A stretch of DNA of 64,000 bases from Bacillus salacetis. Its GTDB lineage: Bacteria; Bacillota; Bacilli; Bacillales; Bacillaceae_B. Every line of letters starts with the position of its first letter. Position 1 is the first letter of the stretch. The position numbers and the translations under genes were made by a program. Below the pieces are notes generated by a model. The model ran no database searches. It saw nothing but the letters and a program-made list of their open reading frames with translations, and was not told the DNA's origin. Location of the stretch: assembly GCF_003581585.1 (NCBI RefSeq), contig NZ_QXIR01000011.1, forward strand, positions 1 through 64,000, read 5' to 3'. Below, in pieces: positions 26,953-35,171 of the stretch.

Positions 26953-27705
26953 GTGGTGGATGTAAGTGGAAAGTGGGCCCTTGTAACAGGTGCCAGCCGC
27001 GGAGTGGGCTATGAGGTAGCCAAGTTCATGGCTGGAAAAGGCTGCAACCTGATTTTACATAGCCGAAATTTGGAACATACGAAACAAATTGAAGAAGAGG
27101 TCAAAGCGCTTGGCGTTGAAGCATACAGTGTCCAGGCAGAGCTGGCTGACTATGAGGAAGTGGTAGCCATGCTGGATTTAATAGAAAAAAAAGGCACTGA
27201 AGTGGACATCGTGTTCAATAATGCGGCCGTTCAGATTGCCTACAGAGAAAACTATTGGGAGACTCCGGTTGAAGACTTTGATATGAGCTTCCGGATTAAT
27301 TTCATTTCGATGGCAGCGATTTGTTTCCGATTGATTCCGAAAATGATTGAAAGAGGGTTCGGCCGTGTCATCAATACGACAAGCGGAATCAAGAATGAAC
27401 CCGAACAGTCAGGTTACGCTGCCAGCAAAGCAGCACTTGATAAATTCACAAAAGACCTGGCATCCAAACTGGAAGGGACAAATGTTATGATCAACATCAC
27501 CGACCCGAACTGGTGCAGAACCGACCTTGGCGGCCAGCAGGCACCCAATGCAGTCGAGTCGGCCATTCCAGGTGTCGTAGTAGGCGCGTTTGTGGATGAC
27601 CAAAAGAGCGGACGATTCTTCCATGCAGAGAATTTCTATGGCCTTTCGTTCGAAGAAGCAGTCAAAAAAGCGGAATCCATCGAAGCAAATCCTTATGTGA
27701 TTTAA
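26953..27705 (+). CDS. SDR-family oxidoreductase
   Basis: 250-aa short-chain dehydrogenase/reductase. It has the Rossmann glycine motif TGASRGVG, the NNAAV motif, the catalytic Ser in NTTSGI and the YAASK catalytic Tyr/Lys pair. The residues after the first beta strand (SRN) suggest NADP preference. The substrate is unknown; its place between the mannanase and a redox/isomerase operon suggests a sugar or sugar acid. A GGGGAG site lies six bases before the GTG start. Monocistronic, divergent from the mannanase gene and ending at a shared terminator. Confidence 0.82.
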   Translation: MVDVSGKWALVTGASRGVGYEVAKFMAGKGCNLILHSRNLEHTKQIEEEVKALGVEAYSVQAELADYEEVVAMLDLIEKKGTEVDIVFNNAAVQIAYRENYWETPVEDFDMSFRINFISMAAICFRLIPKMIERGFGRVINTTSGIKNEPEQSGYAASKAALDKFTKDLASKLEGTNVMINITDPNWCRTDLGGQQAPNAVESAIPGVVVGAFVDDQKSGRFFHAENFYGLSFEEAVKKAESIEANPYVI

Positions 27706-27709
27706 TAAC

Positions 27710-27748
27710 AAAAGCCGGAAAAGAATGAATGATTCTTTCCGGCTTTTT
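27710..27748. terminator. Bidirectional terminator
   Basis: AAAAGCCGGAA... pairs with ...TTTCCGGCTTTTT around a short loop with one bulge. It lies between the convergent SDR and sugar isomerase genes. Confidence 0.85.
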
Positions 27749-27749
27749 A

Positions 27750-28583
27750 TTATAATTCAATCTTTAATTCCTTTGCCACGCCTCTTACATAAGAGGCAGC
27801 CTGACGATACTCTTCTGGAGTGGTTAAGTGTTCAAGGATAACCGGAATATCATGATCGAGCTTATTAAGCTCTGTTAACAATACTTTATAATTCAGCGTT
27901 CCTGTTCCGGGAAGCACTTCATCCAAGTGCACCATGAAATCACCTGACATCCTTATATCTTTGGCATGACAGCTTTTAATGTAAGGGCCCAGCTTTTTAA
28001 AACATTCCTTTATGAACTCTCCGTTTCGATAGTAGACTCTTGGAGAAGAAATCATATTGACTGGATCCAGATGGACCGCAAAAGCTTTTCGATCAATGGC
28101 ACGAATTAATTCCAGATAGGAATCAGCGCTGTCCGGAAATATCCACGGAAGGGTTTCCAATGTGTAAAACGTCCGTTTCGGATTGACCGCATCAATGATT
28201 TCTCTGACAGAATCAACGATCATCTCGAACGTTTCTTCGCTGAAATTTTCCTCATGCGGACCATCCCACTGACCGCCTCTTGCCCCTGCAATATTGACGC
28301 ATACCCGGGCACCTGTCCTTTCAGCCAAGTCGAGCTGCCTTTTGCATTTGTCCATTGCTGCTTTTCTAATGACTTTGTCAGGGCTGATTGGATTGCTCCA
28401 TGCACCGACTTCAGCAAGTAAAATATCATTGGATTCTGCTGCATTTACATAACCATTGATTTCTTCTTCGCTTGCTTCATGGTCAACCGGAAATACAGCC
28501 GCACGGTAACCCTCTTCCTTCAGTGTCGCTGTCCATGTATCCGGGTTAAGGTCATCTGTAAATACCGGTCCTCCTAGTCTCAT
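27750..28583 (-). CDS. Sugar phosphate isomerase/epimerase (xylose isomerase-like TIM barrel)
   Basis: 277-aa protein of the AP-endonuclease-2/xylose-isomerase-like superfamily. Likely metal ligands are Glu in TLETLPW, Asp in HLDPVNM, His in SCHAKDI and Glu in VILEHL, in the usual order along the barrel. It probably isomerises or epimerises a sugar or keto-sugar; the exact substrate cannot be told. The ATG at 28583 is preferred because AAGGGG is six bases upstream, while the ATG at 28589 abuts the site. It is the last gene of the operon GH1-aldo/keto reductase-zinc dehydrogenase-isomerase. Confidence 0.75.
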   Translation of the reverse strand: MRLGGPVFTDDLNPDTWTATLKEEGYRAAVFPVDHEASEEEINGYVNAAESNDILLAEVGAWSNPISPDKVIRKAAMDKCKRQLDLAERTGARVCVNIAGARGGQWDGPHEENFSEETFEMIVDSVREIIDAVNPKRTFYTLETLPWIFPDSADSYLELIRAIDRKAFAVHLDPVNMISSPRVYYRNGEFIKECFKKLGPYIKSCHAKDIRMSGDFMVHLDEVLPGTGTLNYKVLLTELNKLDHDIPVILEHLTTPEEYRQAASYVRGVAKELKIEL

Positions 28584-28599
28584 AGACATCCCCTTCTTA

Positions 28600-29616
28600 T
28601 TACGTTATTCTTTCCTGTGATCCATTCAGGACAATTGCCTTCAGCACACCATCATTCAAGTCAAAGACCTTCCCGAAAGAACCAGGCAGCTCTTCCAATT
28701 CAAAGCGATGGGTCAAAAAAGCCATTGGATTGATTTCCCTATTCACGATAAGTTCCTGGATCTCAGCTCCGTCCTTCATTGTAGAATATAGAGAGGCTTC
28801 GATCGTCAGGTGTTTGTGAATCAGATCACTGAACCTTACTTTCACTTCCGCTCCCTCACCAATAGAAACCAGGGTTCCTCCGATAGCCAAAGATGAAAAA
28901 GCGAACTCATAGCTTTTCGGGCTGCCGGAACACTCAATGACATACCCGAGACCCTTTCCACTTGTCAGATCTTTAACCTGCTCCCTTGCATTTGACGGAG
29001 TAACGACGGCATAAGCCCCCAGGTGTTCAGCCATTTTAAGCCTTGCTTCTACGGGATCAATGGCGAGGACCTTTGCTCCTCTTAACTTCGCCAGTGCAAT
29101 GGCAGCCAGCCCAATCGGCCCGCACCCGGTTACCGCCACGAGGTCCCCTTCTTTGATAGAGGTACGTTTAAGTGCAGAGTGTGGAGTCCCCCAATTGTCA
29201 AAAATCAGGCTGCCCGCTTCATAGCTGATATCAGGATGAAGCGGAAGGCAATTCCGTGCCGGGACAGCCAGCTTCTGCGAAAACCCGAACCCCATGTGGG
29301 TAAGCGGTTTTTCACAACGAACGAACTCTCCTGCACGGCAGGCATTACATCTGCCGCATCCTTTTACATTATTGACAGCTACACGGTCCCCCGCTTTCAG
29401 GGAATGCACATCCTCTCCAACTGCCAACACTTTTCCTGCCACTTCATGGCCGGCAACATAATCATTGGGCTCTTCCACATGCCAGAACCATTTATCCGAT
29501 CCACAAATGCCGCAAGCCTTCATTTCAATTAACACTTCATCCGTTTTCAAATCCGGAGCATCTGATGTCACCACTCTTAAATCCTGCGGGCCGAACGCTT
29601 TGACTTGTTTTACCAT
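28600..29616 (-). CDS. Zinc-dependent medium-chain dehydrogenase (sorbitol/threonine dehydrogenase-like)
   Basis: 338-aa MDR protein. Catalytic zinc ligands are C38 (CGICGSD) and H57-E58 (GHEV); the structural zinc loop has C87, C90, C93 and C101. The cofactor motif is TGCGPIGLAAIALAK. The family oxidises polyols, sugars or amino-alcohols with NAD(P). It starts inside the end of the aldo/keto reductase gene (7-base overlap). With the reductase and the isomerase it suggests an oxidation-isomerisation-reduction route for a glycoside or sugar released by the GH1 enzyme; this is inference. Confidence 0.85.
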   Translation of the reverse strand: MVKQVKAFGPQDLRVVTSDAPDLKTDEVLIEMKACGICGSDKWFWHVEEPNDYVAGHEVAGKVLAVGEDVHSLKAGDRVAVNNVKGCGRCNACRAGEFVRCEKPLTHMGFGFSQKLAVPARNCLPLHPDISYEAGSLIFDNWGTPHSALKRTSIKEGDLVAVTGCGPIGLAAIALAKLRGAKVLAIDPVEARLKMAEHLGAYAVVTPSNAREQVKDLTSGKGLGYVIECSGSPKSYEFAFSSLAIGGTLVSIGEGAEVKVRFSDLIHKHLTIEASLYSTMKDGAEIQELIVNREINPMAFLTHRFELEELPGSFGKVFDLNDGVLKAIVLNGSQERIT

Positions 29617-30584
29617 ATCGGTACAAACCCATTGATTTCTTCCAAAACGGAATCAATCTCTTCAAGCGTTTCTTTTGATAATGAAACACCTGCTGCCTTC
29701 ACGTTTTCATCCAGCTGTGCAGGACGGCTCGCTCCGACAATCGTTGAGCTTACCCCTGACTGTCTCAAAATCCAGGCAATGGCCAGTTGTGATAACTTCA
29801 ATCCCTGCCCATCAGCAATCTTATCAAGACGCTGAATGCATTCCAGCACCTCATCTTGCATATAGCTGTTAATCCACGTATTGATGTTGTCATTGGCGGC
29901 ACGGCTGTTTTCCGGCACTGCCTGGCCAGGTTTATATTTGCCAGTCAGGATTCCCTGGGCAAGCGGCGAGAATACAACCTGCCCTAAGCCTTCCTCCATG
30001 CTGACAGGCAGGACTTCCTTCTCGATATAGCGGACAAGCATGTTATAAATCGGCTGGTTGGATGTCAGCGGACGCAGGTTCCGCTGTCTAGCGATGGCCG
30101 CAGCATCCTTGATTTGATCCGCATTCCATTCACTCACACCGTAATAAAGAATCTTTCCTTGAGCAACTAGGTCATTCAATGCCCATATCGTTTCCTCTAC
30201 TGGTGTTTCCTCATCAAATCGGTGGCATTGATAAAGGTCGATGTAATCAACCCCCAGGCGTTTCAAGCTGGCATCGCATTGTTCGATGATGGCCTTGCGG
30301 GACAATCCCTTTTCATTAGGGGCGTCTCCCATCGGAAAGTATAGTTTAGTAGCGAGTACATAACTTGAACGGGAAAACCCTTTTAAAGCTTCACCGACAA
30401 CGACTTCCGCCTGTCCTTGATTGTAGGCATTGGCGGTATCGAAAAAGTTGATTCCAAGCTCATAGGCGTGATGAATGATTTCTTTGGCAGGCTTGGAATC
30501 GACGGATTCCCCGTACGTAAGCCAACTTCCGAGCCCGATTTCACTTACCTTCAACCCGCTGTTCCCCAAACGGCGATAGTTCAT
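29610..30584 (-). CDS. Aldo/keto reductase (YhdN/Kv-beta-like)
   Basis: 324-aa TIM-barrel oxidoreductase. The catalytic tetrad is visible as Asp/Tyr in FFDTANAYNQG, Lys in VLATKLYF and His in YQCHRFDEETPVEET. The NADPH-binding end has TIVGASRPAQLDENVKA. Start follows a short gap of 25 bases after the GH1 gene. It resembles the second aldo/keto reductase in this window (36146-37138) in length and motifs but is clearly a separate protein. The substrate is unknown; sugar aldehydes are likely from context. Confidence 0.83.
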   Translation of the reverse strand: MNYRRLGNSGLKVSEIGLGSWLTYGESVDSKPAKEIIHHAYELGINFFDTANAYNQGQAEVVVGEALKGFSRSSYVLATKLYFPMGDAPNEKGLSRKAIIEQCDASLKRLGVDYIDLYQCHRFDEETPVEETIWALNDLVAQGKILYYGVSEWNADQIKDAAAIARQRNLRPLTSNQPIYNMLVRYIEKEVLPVSMEEGLGQVVFSPLAQGILTGKYKPGQAVPENSRAANDNINTWINSYMQDEVLECIQRLDKIADGQGLKLSQLAIAWILRQSGVSSTIVGASRPAQLDENVKAAGVSLSKETLEEIDSVLEEINGFVPIW

Positions 30585-30609
30585 TTGTGGTCACACTCCT
30601 TATCAAGAG

Positions 30610-31956
30610 TTATTCAAACTCAAAAAATCCATTCGAGATGGTTTGTTTATACCAGTAGAAGCTGTCTTTCTTGATTCGCTCCTGTGTTCTGTAGTTGACA
30701 TATACGATGCCAAAGCGTTTGCTGTATCCTTCTGCCCACTCAAAGTTGTCGAGAAGCGACCACGTAAGGTACCCCTTGATATTGACACCGGATTCGATGC
30801 TTCTGCTCAACGCTGTCAAATGCTGCTTCAAATACTTCGTCCGGCGGTCATCTTTCACACGGCCATCCACCGGTTCATCATTATAGCAGGAACCGTTTTC
30901 CGTAATGTAAATCGGAACCTTGCCATAACTGTCCGTGATTCGTTTCAATACGTTATAGAATCCTTCATGGTAAACCGGCCAGCCAATATCCGTGCGCTCA
31001 TAGCCGTTTTCAACCATTTCCCAATCAAACAAGCCTTCATTTTCTTTATAGCGGGCAATGTGGCCGGTATAATAATTGATCCCAAGAAAGTCGATCGGCT
31101 GGTGGATATCCTCAAGGTCGCCCTCTTCAATTTTGACCTCCACACCTTTTTTCTTGAACCAATCCACCATGAATTGAGGGTACTCCCCTTTGAACACGGG
31201 ATCCATGAACCATTCTATAAAATAGGCGATTTCACGGTTGCAGGCATCCACATCTTCCTGCTTATCACTGAATGGCTCAAGCCAGGTTGTATTCGGGGCA
31301 AATCCGATTTCCCCTTCCATATTCAGTTCACGGAATTTCTGGACTGTGCGGCCATGGGCAACCAGCAGATGGTGCGCTATGTTGGTTGCAAGCTGAAGGT
31401 CCTGATATCCTGGAGCATGGGCACCAATGTAGTTGGATAGATAAGATACACACCATGGTTCATTAAGAGTAATCCAGAATTTGATTTTGCCGGAAAATTC
31501 CTTGAACATCGTCTCTGCATAACGAACAAATGCGTCGATGGTTTCACGGTTGTCCCAGCCGCCTTTATCTTGAAGTGCCTGCGGCAGATCCCAGTGATAA
31601 AGCGTGCACATCGGCTCAATGCCCGCTTCCAGCAATTTGTCTACAAACTTATGGTAAAATTCCAGCCCTTTTGGATTCACCTCTCCATCACCAGTCGGGA
31701 AGATCCTCGGCCATGCCACTGAAAAACGGTAGACATCAATCCCTAAGTCTTTCATAATCTCGATGTCTTCTTCATAGCGATGATAACTGTCGCAGGCAAT
31801 ATCCCCGTTGTCACCATTCTTTACATTGCCGGGTGCGTGAGAGAATGTGTCCCAAATCGAAGGACCCCGTCCATCTTCGTTCACAGCTCCTTCAATCTGG
31901 TAGGAAGCTGTCGCCGTTCCCCATTTCATATCTTTTGGAAATTGAATGATTGCCAT
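30610..31956 (-). CDS. GH1 beta-glucosidase (BglA-like)
   Basis: 448-aa GH1 enzyme with acid/base E166 in TLNEPW and nucleophile E353 in YITENGS, plus the N-terminal FPKDMKWGTATASYQIEGA signature. There is no signal peptide. Length and motifs match the non-phospho beta-glucosidases such as BglA, which release glucose from cellobiose or gluco-manno-oligosaccharides. It leads the operon with the reductase, dehydrogenase and isomerase genes. Upstream are a TTGACA/TATAGT promoter, the TTTATCGATAACTT element, a 15-bp hairpin and a perfect cre site, so it is probably under both a specific repressor and CcpA. Confidence 0.9.
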   Translation of the reverse strand: MAIIQFPKDMKWGTATASYQIEGAVNEDGRGPSIWDTFSHAPGNVKNGDNGDIACDSYHRYEEDIEIMKDLGIDVYRFSVAWPRIFPTGDGEVNPKGLEFYHKFVDKLLEAGIEPMCTLYHWDLPQALQDKGGWDNRETIDAFVRYAETMFKEFSGKIKFWITLNEPWCVSYLSNYIGAHAPGYQDLQLATNIAHHLLVAHGRTVQKFRELNMEGEIGFAPNTTWLEPFSDKQEDVDACNREIAYFIEWFMDPVFKGEYPQFMVDWFKKKGVEVKIEEGDLEDIHQPIDFLGINYYTGHIARYKENEGLFDWEMVENGYERTDIGWPVYHEGFYNVLKRITDSYGKVPIYITENGSCYNDEPVDGRVKDDRRTKYLKQHLTALSRSIESGVNIKGYLTWSLLDNFEWAEGYSKRFGIVYVNYRTQERIKKDSFYWYKQTISNGFFEFE

Positions 31957-31991
31957 ATATTTTCCTCCTCAATTATAAAAGCCGCCTATTT

Positions 31992-32005
31992 TGATAGCGC
32001 TGTCA
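31992..32005 (-). promoter_or_regulatory. cre (CcpA) site upstream of the GH1 operon
   Basis: TGATAGCGCTGTCA fits TGWNANCGNTNWCA at all positions and is itself palindromic. It lies 36 bases before the start codon, downstream of the promoter. Confidence 0.7.
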
Positions 32006-32014
32006 TTAAATTTA

Positions 32015-32051
32015 AAAGTAAGAAAGGAGCAACAGACTCCTTTCTTACTTT
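32015..32051 (-). terminator. 15-bp hairpin in the GH1 leader / end of the upstream operon
   Basis: Perfect stem AAAGTAAGAAAGGAG/CTCCTTTCTTACTTT with a 7-nt loop, followed on the minus strand by TTTAAATTT. It may terminate the upstream esterase operon, but it also lies inside the predicted GH1 transcript, immediately after the operator, where it could act as attenuator or mRNA-stabilising stem. Confidence 0.65.
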
Positions 32052-32062
32052 ATCGATAACTT
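32049..32062. promoter_or_regulatory. TTTATCGATAACTT element, copy 1 (GH1 promoter)
   Basis: Contains the perfect palindrome TTATCGATAA (32050-32059) with a central CG, as in LacI-family operators. It lies 12 bases downstream of the -10 box, at the expected transcription start. Identical 14-mers occur at 50034 and 52480. Confidence 0.7.
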
Positions 32063-32071
32063 TATATTATC

Positions 32072-32101
32072 ACTATACTTCTTTCCGATTGATAGTGTCA
32101 A
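32072..32101 (-). promoter_or_regulatory. Sigma-A-type promoter of the GH1 operon
   Basis: TTGACA (32101-32096) and TATAGT (32077-32072), 18-base spacer, on the minus strand. Confidence 0.65.
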
Positions 32102-32125
32102 TCAATTCAGACTTTTTCATTTTTA

Positions 32126-32749
32126 TTACAGTAAGCCTTTTACAGCCTTCACCCATTCAACTGCCATCAGCATGTTTCCTTTTGAATTCATGTGAACTCC
32201 GTCGGTTGTCAGCTCCTGGCGTCTTGCTGTTTCCAAGTATTTAATGAAGGCAGTATGCGTCGGGACCACTACTGCTGAAAATTCCTCAGCCAGTTTATGG
32301 ACGGCGCTCACATACTCTTTCAGCATCTTATTTCCAGGAGAATCTGTGTCTTCTTCAATAATCGTTGGTTCCATTAGGATAACTTTTACAGAGGGAACCT
32401 CGCTTTTCACTCTTGTCAGCAGCTCCCTGTAGATATCTGTAAATCGCTGGGCTGAGACTTGTTCCATTTCAGGATGGTCCAGCTGTCTCCACACATCATT
32501 GATTCCGATAGAAACGGAGACATAGTCAGGCTGTTCATCCAGAACATCCTTTTCCCACCTGTCCGCCATATCAGTGATCCGGTCGCCGCCGACTCCCTTA
32601 TTGACCACCTTAATGTTTTTTCCAGGGAAGGCTGTCACTACATAATTATTGACCAGGCGGACATATCCGGTTCCGATATCCTCAGGGTCTTCTTTTCTTC
32701 CCCACTCCGTTATGCTGTCGCCGATCATGACGATTTTAGTTGATTCCAT
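32126..32749 (-). CDS. SGNH/GDSL hydrolase, putative acetyl-mannan esterase
   Basis: 207-aa SGNH hydrolase: block I VMIGDSITEWG (Ser), block II Gly in KGVGGDRITDM, block III GINDVW (Asn), and block V DGVHMNSKGN (Asp/His). There is no signal peptide. Such small esterases remove acetyl groups from sugars; together with the CE7 gene in the same operon it probably deacetylates imported mannooligosaccharides. The ATG at 32749 overlaps the GH113 stop as TAATG, with GGAG eight bases upstream; an earlier in-frame start would overlap further. It is the last gene of the operon. Confidence 0.8.
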   Translation of the reverse strand: MESTKIVMIGDSITEWGRKEDPEDIGTGYVRLVNNYVVTAFPGKNIKVVNKGVGGDRITDMADRWEKDVLDEQPDYVSVSIGINDVWRQLDHPEMEQVSAQRFTDIYRELLTRVKSEVPSVKVILMEPTIIEEDTDSPGNKMLKEYVSAVHKLAEEFSAVVVPTHTAFIKYLETARRQELTTDGVHMNSKGNMLMAVEWVKAVKGLL

Positions 32750-33717
32750 TATCCTCGCTCCTTTTCGTACCACTCTCTCAATACTGCCTCTGCTTTTTTA
32801 CCGTAGATATCAAAGTATGTATTGGAGTTCGCTTCTTCAATAGGATAAAGCTTCGTACTCCAGTCCCACCAGAAAAACCCGCCGAACCATGGCACATCCC
32901 AGAAAACCTTTAGGCAAGAGCTGTAGAAGCGAGCCTGTTCCTCTTCACTGACAGGAAGGTCCGTATGCTCGAAATCCCATGGCATCGCGGCGCATCCTCC
33001 CGCACTTCGGCAGCCGATTTCCATGAATACGATCGGCTTCTTGAACTTCCGGTGCAGCTTTTCCAGTTTGATTTTTACCTTCTGCCAGTTCGCTATCATC
33101 GTTTCCTCTGAGTCGCCGGGCTTTTCAGCAACCGGATAATAGGCACTGGTCCCAATCAAGTCCACTTGATCAAACCATTCCACTCCCTCTTCCTTTCCAT
33201 GATTGGCATTATAGATGAGGGGTCCATGATAGACATTTCTCACTTTTTCGATGACCTGCCTCCATTGTCCGGTTCTTGCTTCCGTTCCGATCATTTCACA
33301 GCCAATGCAAAACATCTCACATCCCAGTTCTTCTGCAAGCTCTGCATAATGAAGAAGGAAGTTTTCATAGGAGCGGAACCACTTTTCCCAGTAGTCATGT
33401 GCATCCTCCGGAAAAGTTATCCTCGCTCTCCACAAACCGTCCCTTGAATTCACCACCGGTTTCAAGCAAACCTTCATTCCAAGTTCCTTCGCCTTTTTTA
33501 CAGCAAATTCAATATCTCGGTCCGTCATCGTGCGGCCATAATCAAATCCGATCTCTGTTGACGAAAATGTTTCTTGATAGGTGAAAAACGAGAGGGCGAT
33601 CCATTCCGTACCGGTTTCCCTCAAGGCTTCAAGGGATTGGACCGCTTCCGGGGTCCTATAGGCTCCCCGGGTCGTATTCCAACCGTATGTCATTCCTTTT
33701 ATGAAGAGTTCTTTCAC
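32749..33717 (-). CDS. GH113-type endo-beta-mannanase, second copy
   Basis: 322-aa enzyme of the GH113 mannanase type. Acid/base E141 lies in FCIGCEMIGTE and nucleophile E233 in IVFMEIGCRS, at the spacing seen in the other copy (41307-42266). No signal peptide is present, so it acts on imported oligosaccharides. It is clearly diverged from its paralogue: the aromatic WRARITFPEDAHDYWEKWF region corresponds to WRAHINFFDIDVPCEPKWRDWF there. GTG start with AGGAGG upstream. It sits between the MATE gene and the SGNH esterase gene. Confidence 0.82.
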   Translation of the reverse strand: MKELFIKGMTYGWNTTRGAYRTPEAVQSLEALRETGTEWIALSFFTYQETFSSTEIGFDYGRTMTDRDIEFAVKKAKELGMKVCLKPVVNSRDGLWRARITFPEDAHDYWEKWFRSYENFLLHYAELAEELGCEMFCIGCEMIGTEARTGQWRQVIEKVRNVYHGPLIYNANHGKEEGVEWFDQVDLIGTSAYYPVAEKPGDSEETMIANWQKVKIKLEKLHRKFKKPIVFMEIGCRSAGGCAAMPWDFEHTDLPVSEEEQARFYSSCLKVFWDVPWFGGFFWWDWSTKLYPIEEANSNTYFDIYGKKAEAVLREWYEKERG

Positions 33718-33729
33718 ACGTATCTCCTC

Positions 33730-35124
33730 CTATTCATTCACAGCGGTTACTGGCCGAGCTGTATTCTCTGTATCTATCACATTATTAATCCATTTTTGCG
33801 AGAAGGTCCTTTTGATCCCGACAATCGCCCTTACGAATTCATGGGAGTTTGCTAACCCGAACACAAGATAGATCGGCAGCTCCCAGACAAATGCGCCAAG
33901 CAAAGCAAGGGGAAGCCCCACTCCCCATACCCCGAGCACATCGAGGTAAAGGACAAACCTGGTATCTCCTCCCGCTCTTAATACGCCGATATTATTCACC
34001 ATATTCAGCATCTTTCCGGTCACGAGAAAGGCATAGACATATAAAATCATCACAGCCTGCTCGCGCACAAAGTCGGTCACATTATAGATGGAAATGAAAA
34101 ATGGGGATATCACCAGGACACCGATTCCCGCTATGATCGACATACCAAAAGTCAAAGACAGGAACTGCTTGGCATATTGAAGAGCATCATCGTTCCGGTT
34201 ATCACCAATGCTATTTCCGACCATTACGGTGGAAGCATCACTCAACCCGATGAACAGCGCCATGAAAATAAACAGAAGCGGATCGATGAGTGTCGCGGCG
34301 GCAAGCTCCGCTGTCCCCATTTGCGCATACACCCAGAAATAGGAGGTTTCCCCAACCGTCCACAGTGCATGATTGATAATGGACGGAATGGTAATGACAA
34401 AGTATCTCTTCATAAGGGCTGCGTCGCTCATTGTACTCCAGCGGAAATCCTGAACACTGAGGGAGAGCGCCTTCTGAATTAACACGAACAGCAATAACGC
34501 CTGCACTGTCCGGGCGATAACGGTCGCAATAGCAGCACCTTCCACACCAAGCTCGGCGAACCCGAAATGGCCGAATATCAGACCATAATTCAGCAGTGTA
34601 TTCAAGCCGATGGCTATCACTGCCACGTAAAGCGGCCTTTTTACTTCGCCCATCGATTTCAGCACCGTTGAGAAAAGGACAGTCAGGGCCGTGACAAAAT
34701 AGCTGAAGGCGACGATCCGTAAATAATTCCCGCCCAAAGCAACGACTTGCGAATCACTCGTGAAGATATGGATGAATGAATCCGTGAAAAATAGAATTAC
34801 AAACGTAAATAACAGCGAGAAAATCGTCACAATGGAAAACGTAAGAAACAAAATCTTCTTGATCCCGAAAAGATCTTTCCTTCCCCAGTACTGCGCTGAA
34901 AAAATAGCAGCACCGGTTCCAAATCCCTGAAGGATCAGAATCAGGATGGTCGTGATTTTGTTCCCTACTCCCACAGCAGCGATGCTATCCACTCCCAATT
35001 GGCCGATCATCAGAGAGTCGACCATATTGAGGGAAGAAATCAATAAAGTTTGGAGAGCGATGGGAATGGCCAGTGAAAACATTCGTTTATAAAAATCAGG
35101 GTCTCCCCTTAAGCGCTTAAGCAT
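33730..35124 (-). CDS. MATE-family efflux transporter
   Basis: 464-aa multidrug and toxin extrusion protein with about 12 membrane segments in two homologous halves. Typical segments are MFSLAIPIALQTLLISSLNMVDSLMIGQLG at the start and GTGAAIFSAQYWGRKD between helices. It exports cationic compounds in exchange for Na+ or H+. Its place inside a mannan operon (after the CE7 esterase, before GH113) is unusual. AAGGAG lies before the ATG. Possible roles are export of a sugar-linked metabolite or simple hitch-hiking. Confidence 0.88.
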   Translation of the reverse strand: MLKRLRGDPDFYKRMFSLAIPIALQTLLISSLNMVDSLMIGQLGVDSIAAVGVGNKITTILILILQGFGTGAAIFSAQYWGRKDLFGIKKILFLTFSIVTIFSLLFTFVILFFTDSFIHIFTSDSQVVALGGNYLRIVAFSYFVTALTVLFSTVLKSMGEVKRPLYVAVIAIGLNTLLNYGLIFGHFGFAELGVEGAAIATVIARTVQALLLFVLIQKALSLSVQDFRWSTMSDAALMKRYFVITIPSIINHALWTVGETSYFWVYAQMGTAELAAATLIDPLLFIFMALFIGLSDASTVMVGNSIGDNRNDDALQYAKQFLSLTFGMSIIAGIGVLVISPFFISIYNVTDFVREQAVMILYVYAFLVTGKMLNMVNNIGVLRAGGDTRFVLYLDVLGVWGVGLPLALLGAFVWELPIYLVFGLANSHEFVRAIVGIKRTFSQKWINNVIDTENTARPVTAVNE

Positions 35125-35171
35125 TTGGCCGTTCTCCTTCTTCCATGTTCGTTCTATTAATAAAAGGTAAC

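Noticed and set aside
30643-31440. 265-codon plus-strand open frame opposite the GH1 gene
   Set aside because: It lies wholly antisense to a clear GH1 enzyme, has no ribosome-binding site and its translation resembles no family.
35101-35124. CTTAAGCGCTTAAG palindrome at the MATE start codon as a cre site
   Set aside because: It lacks the TG...CA ends of the cre consensus and lies inside codons 2-6.
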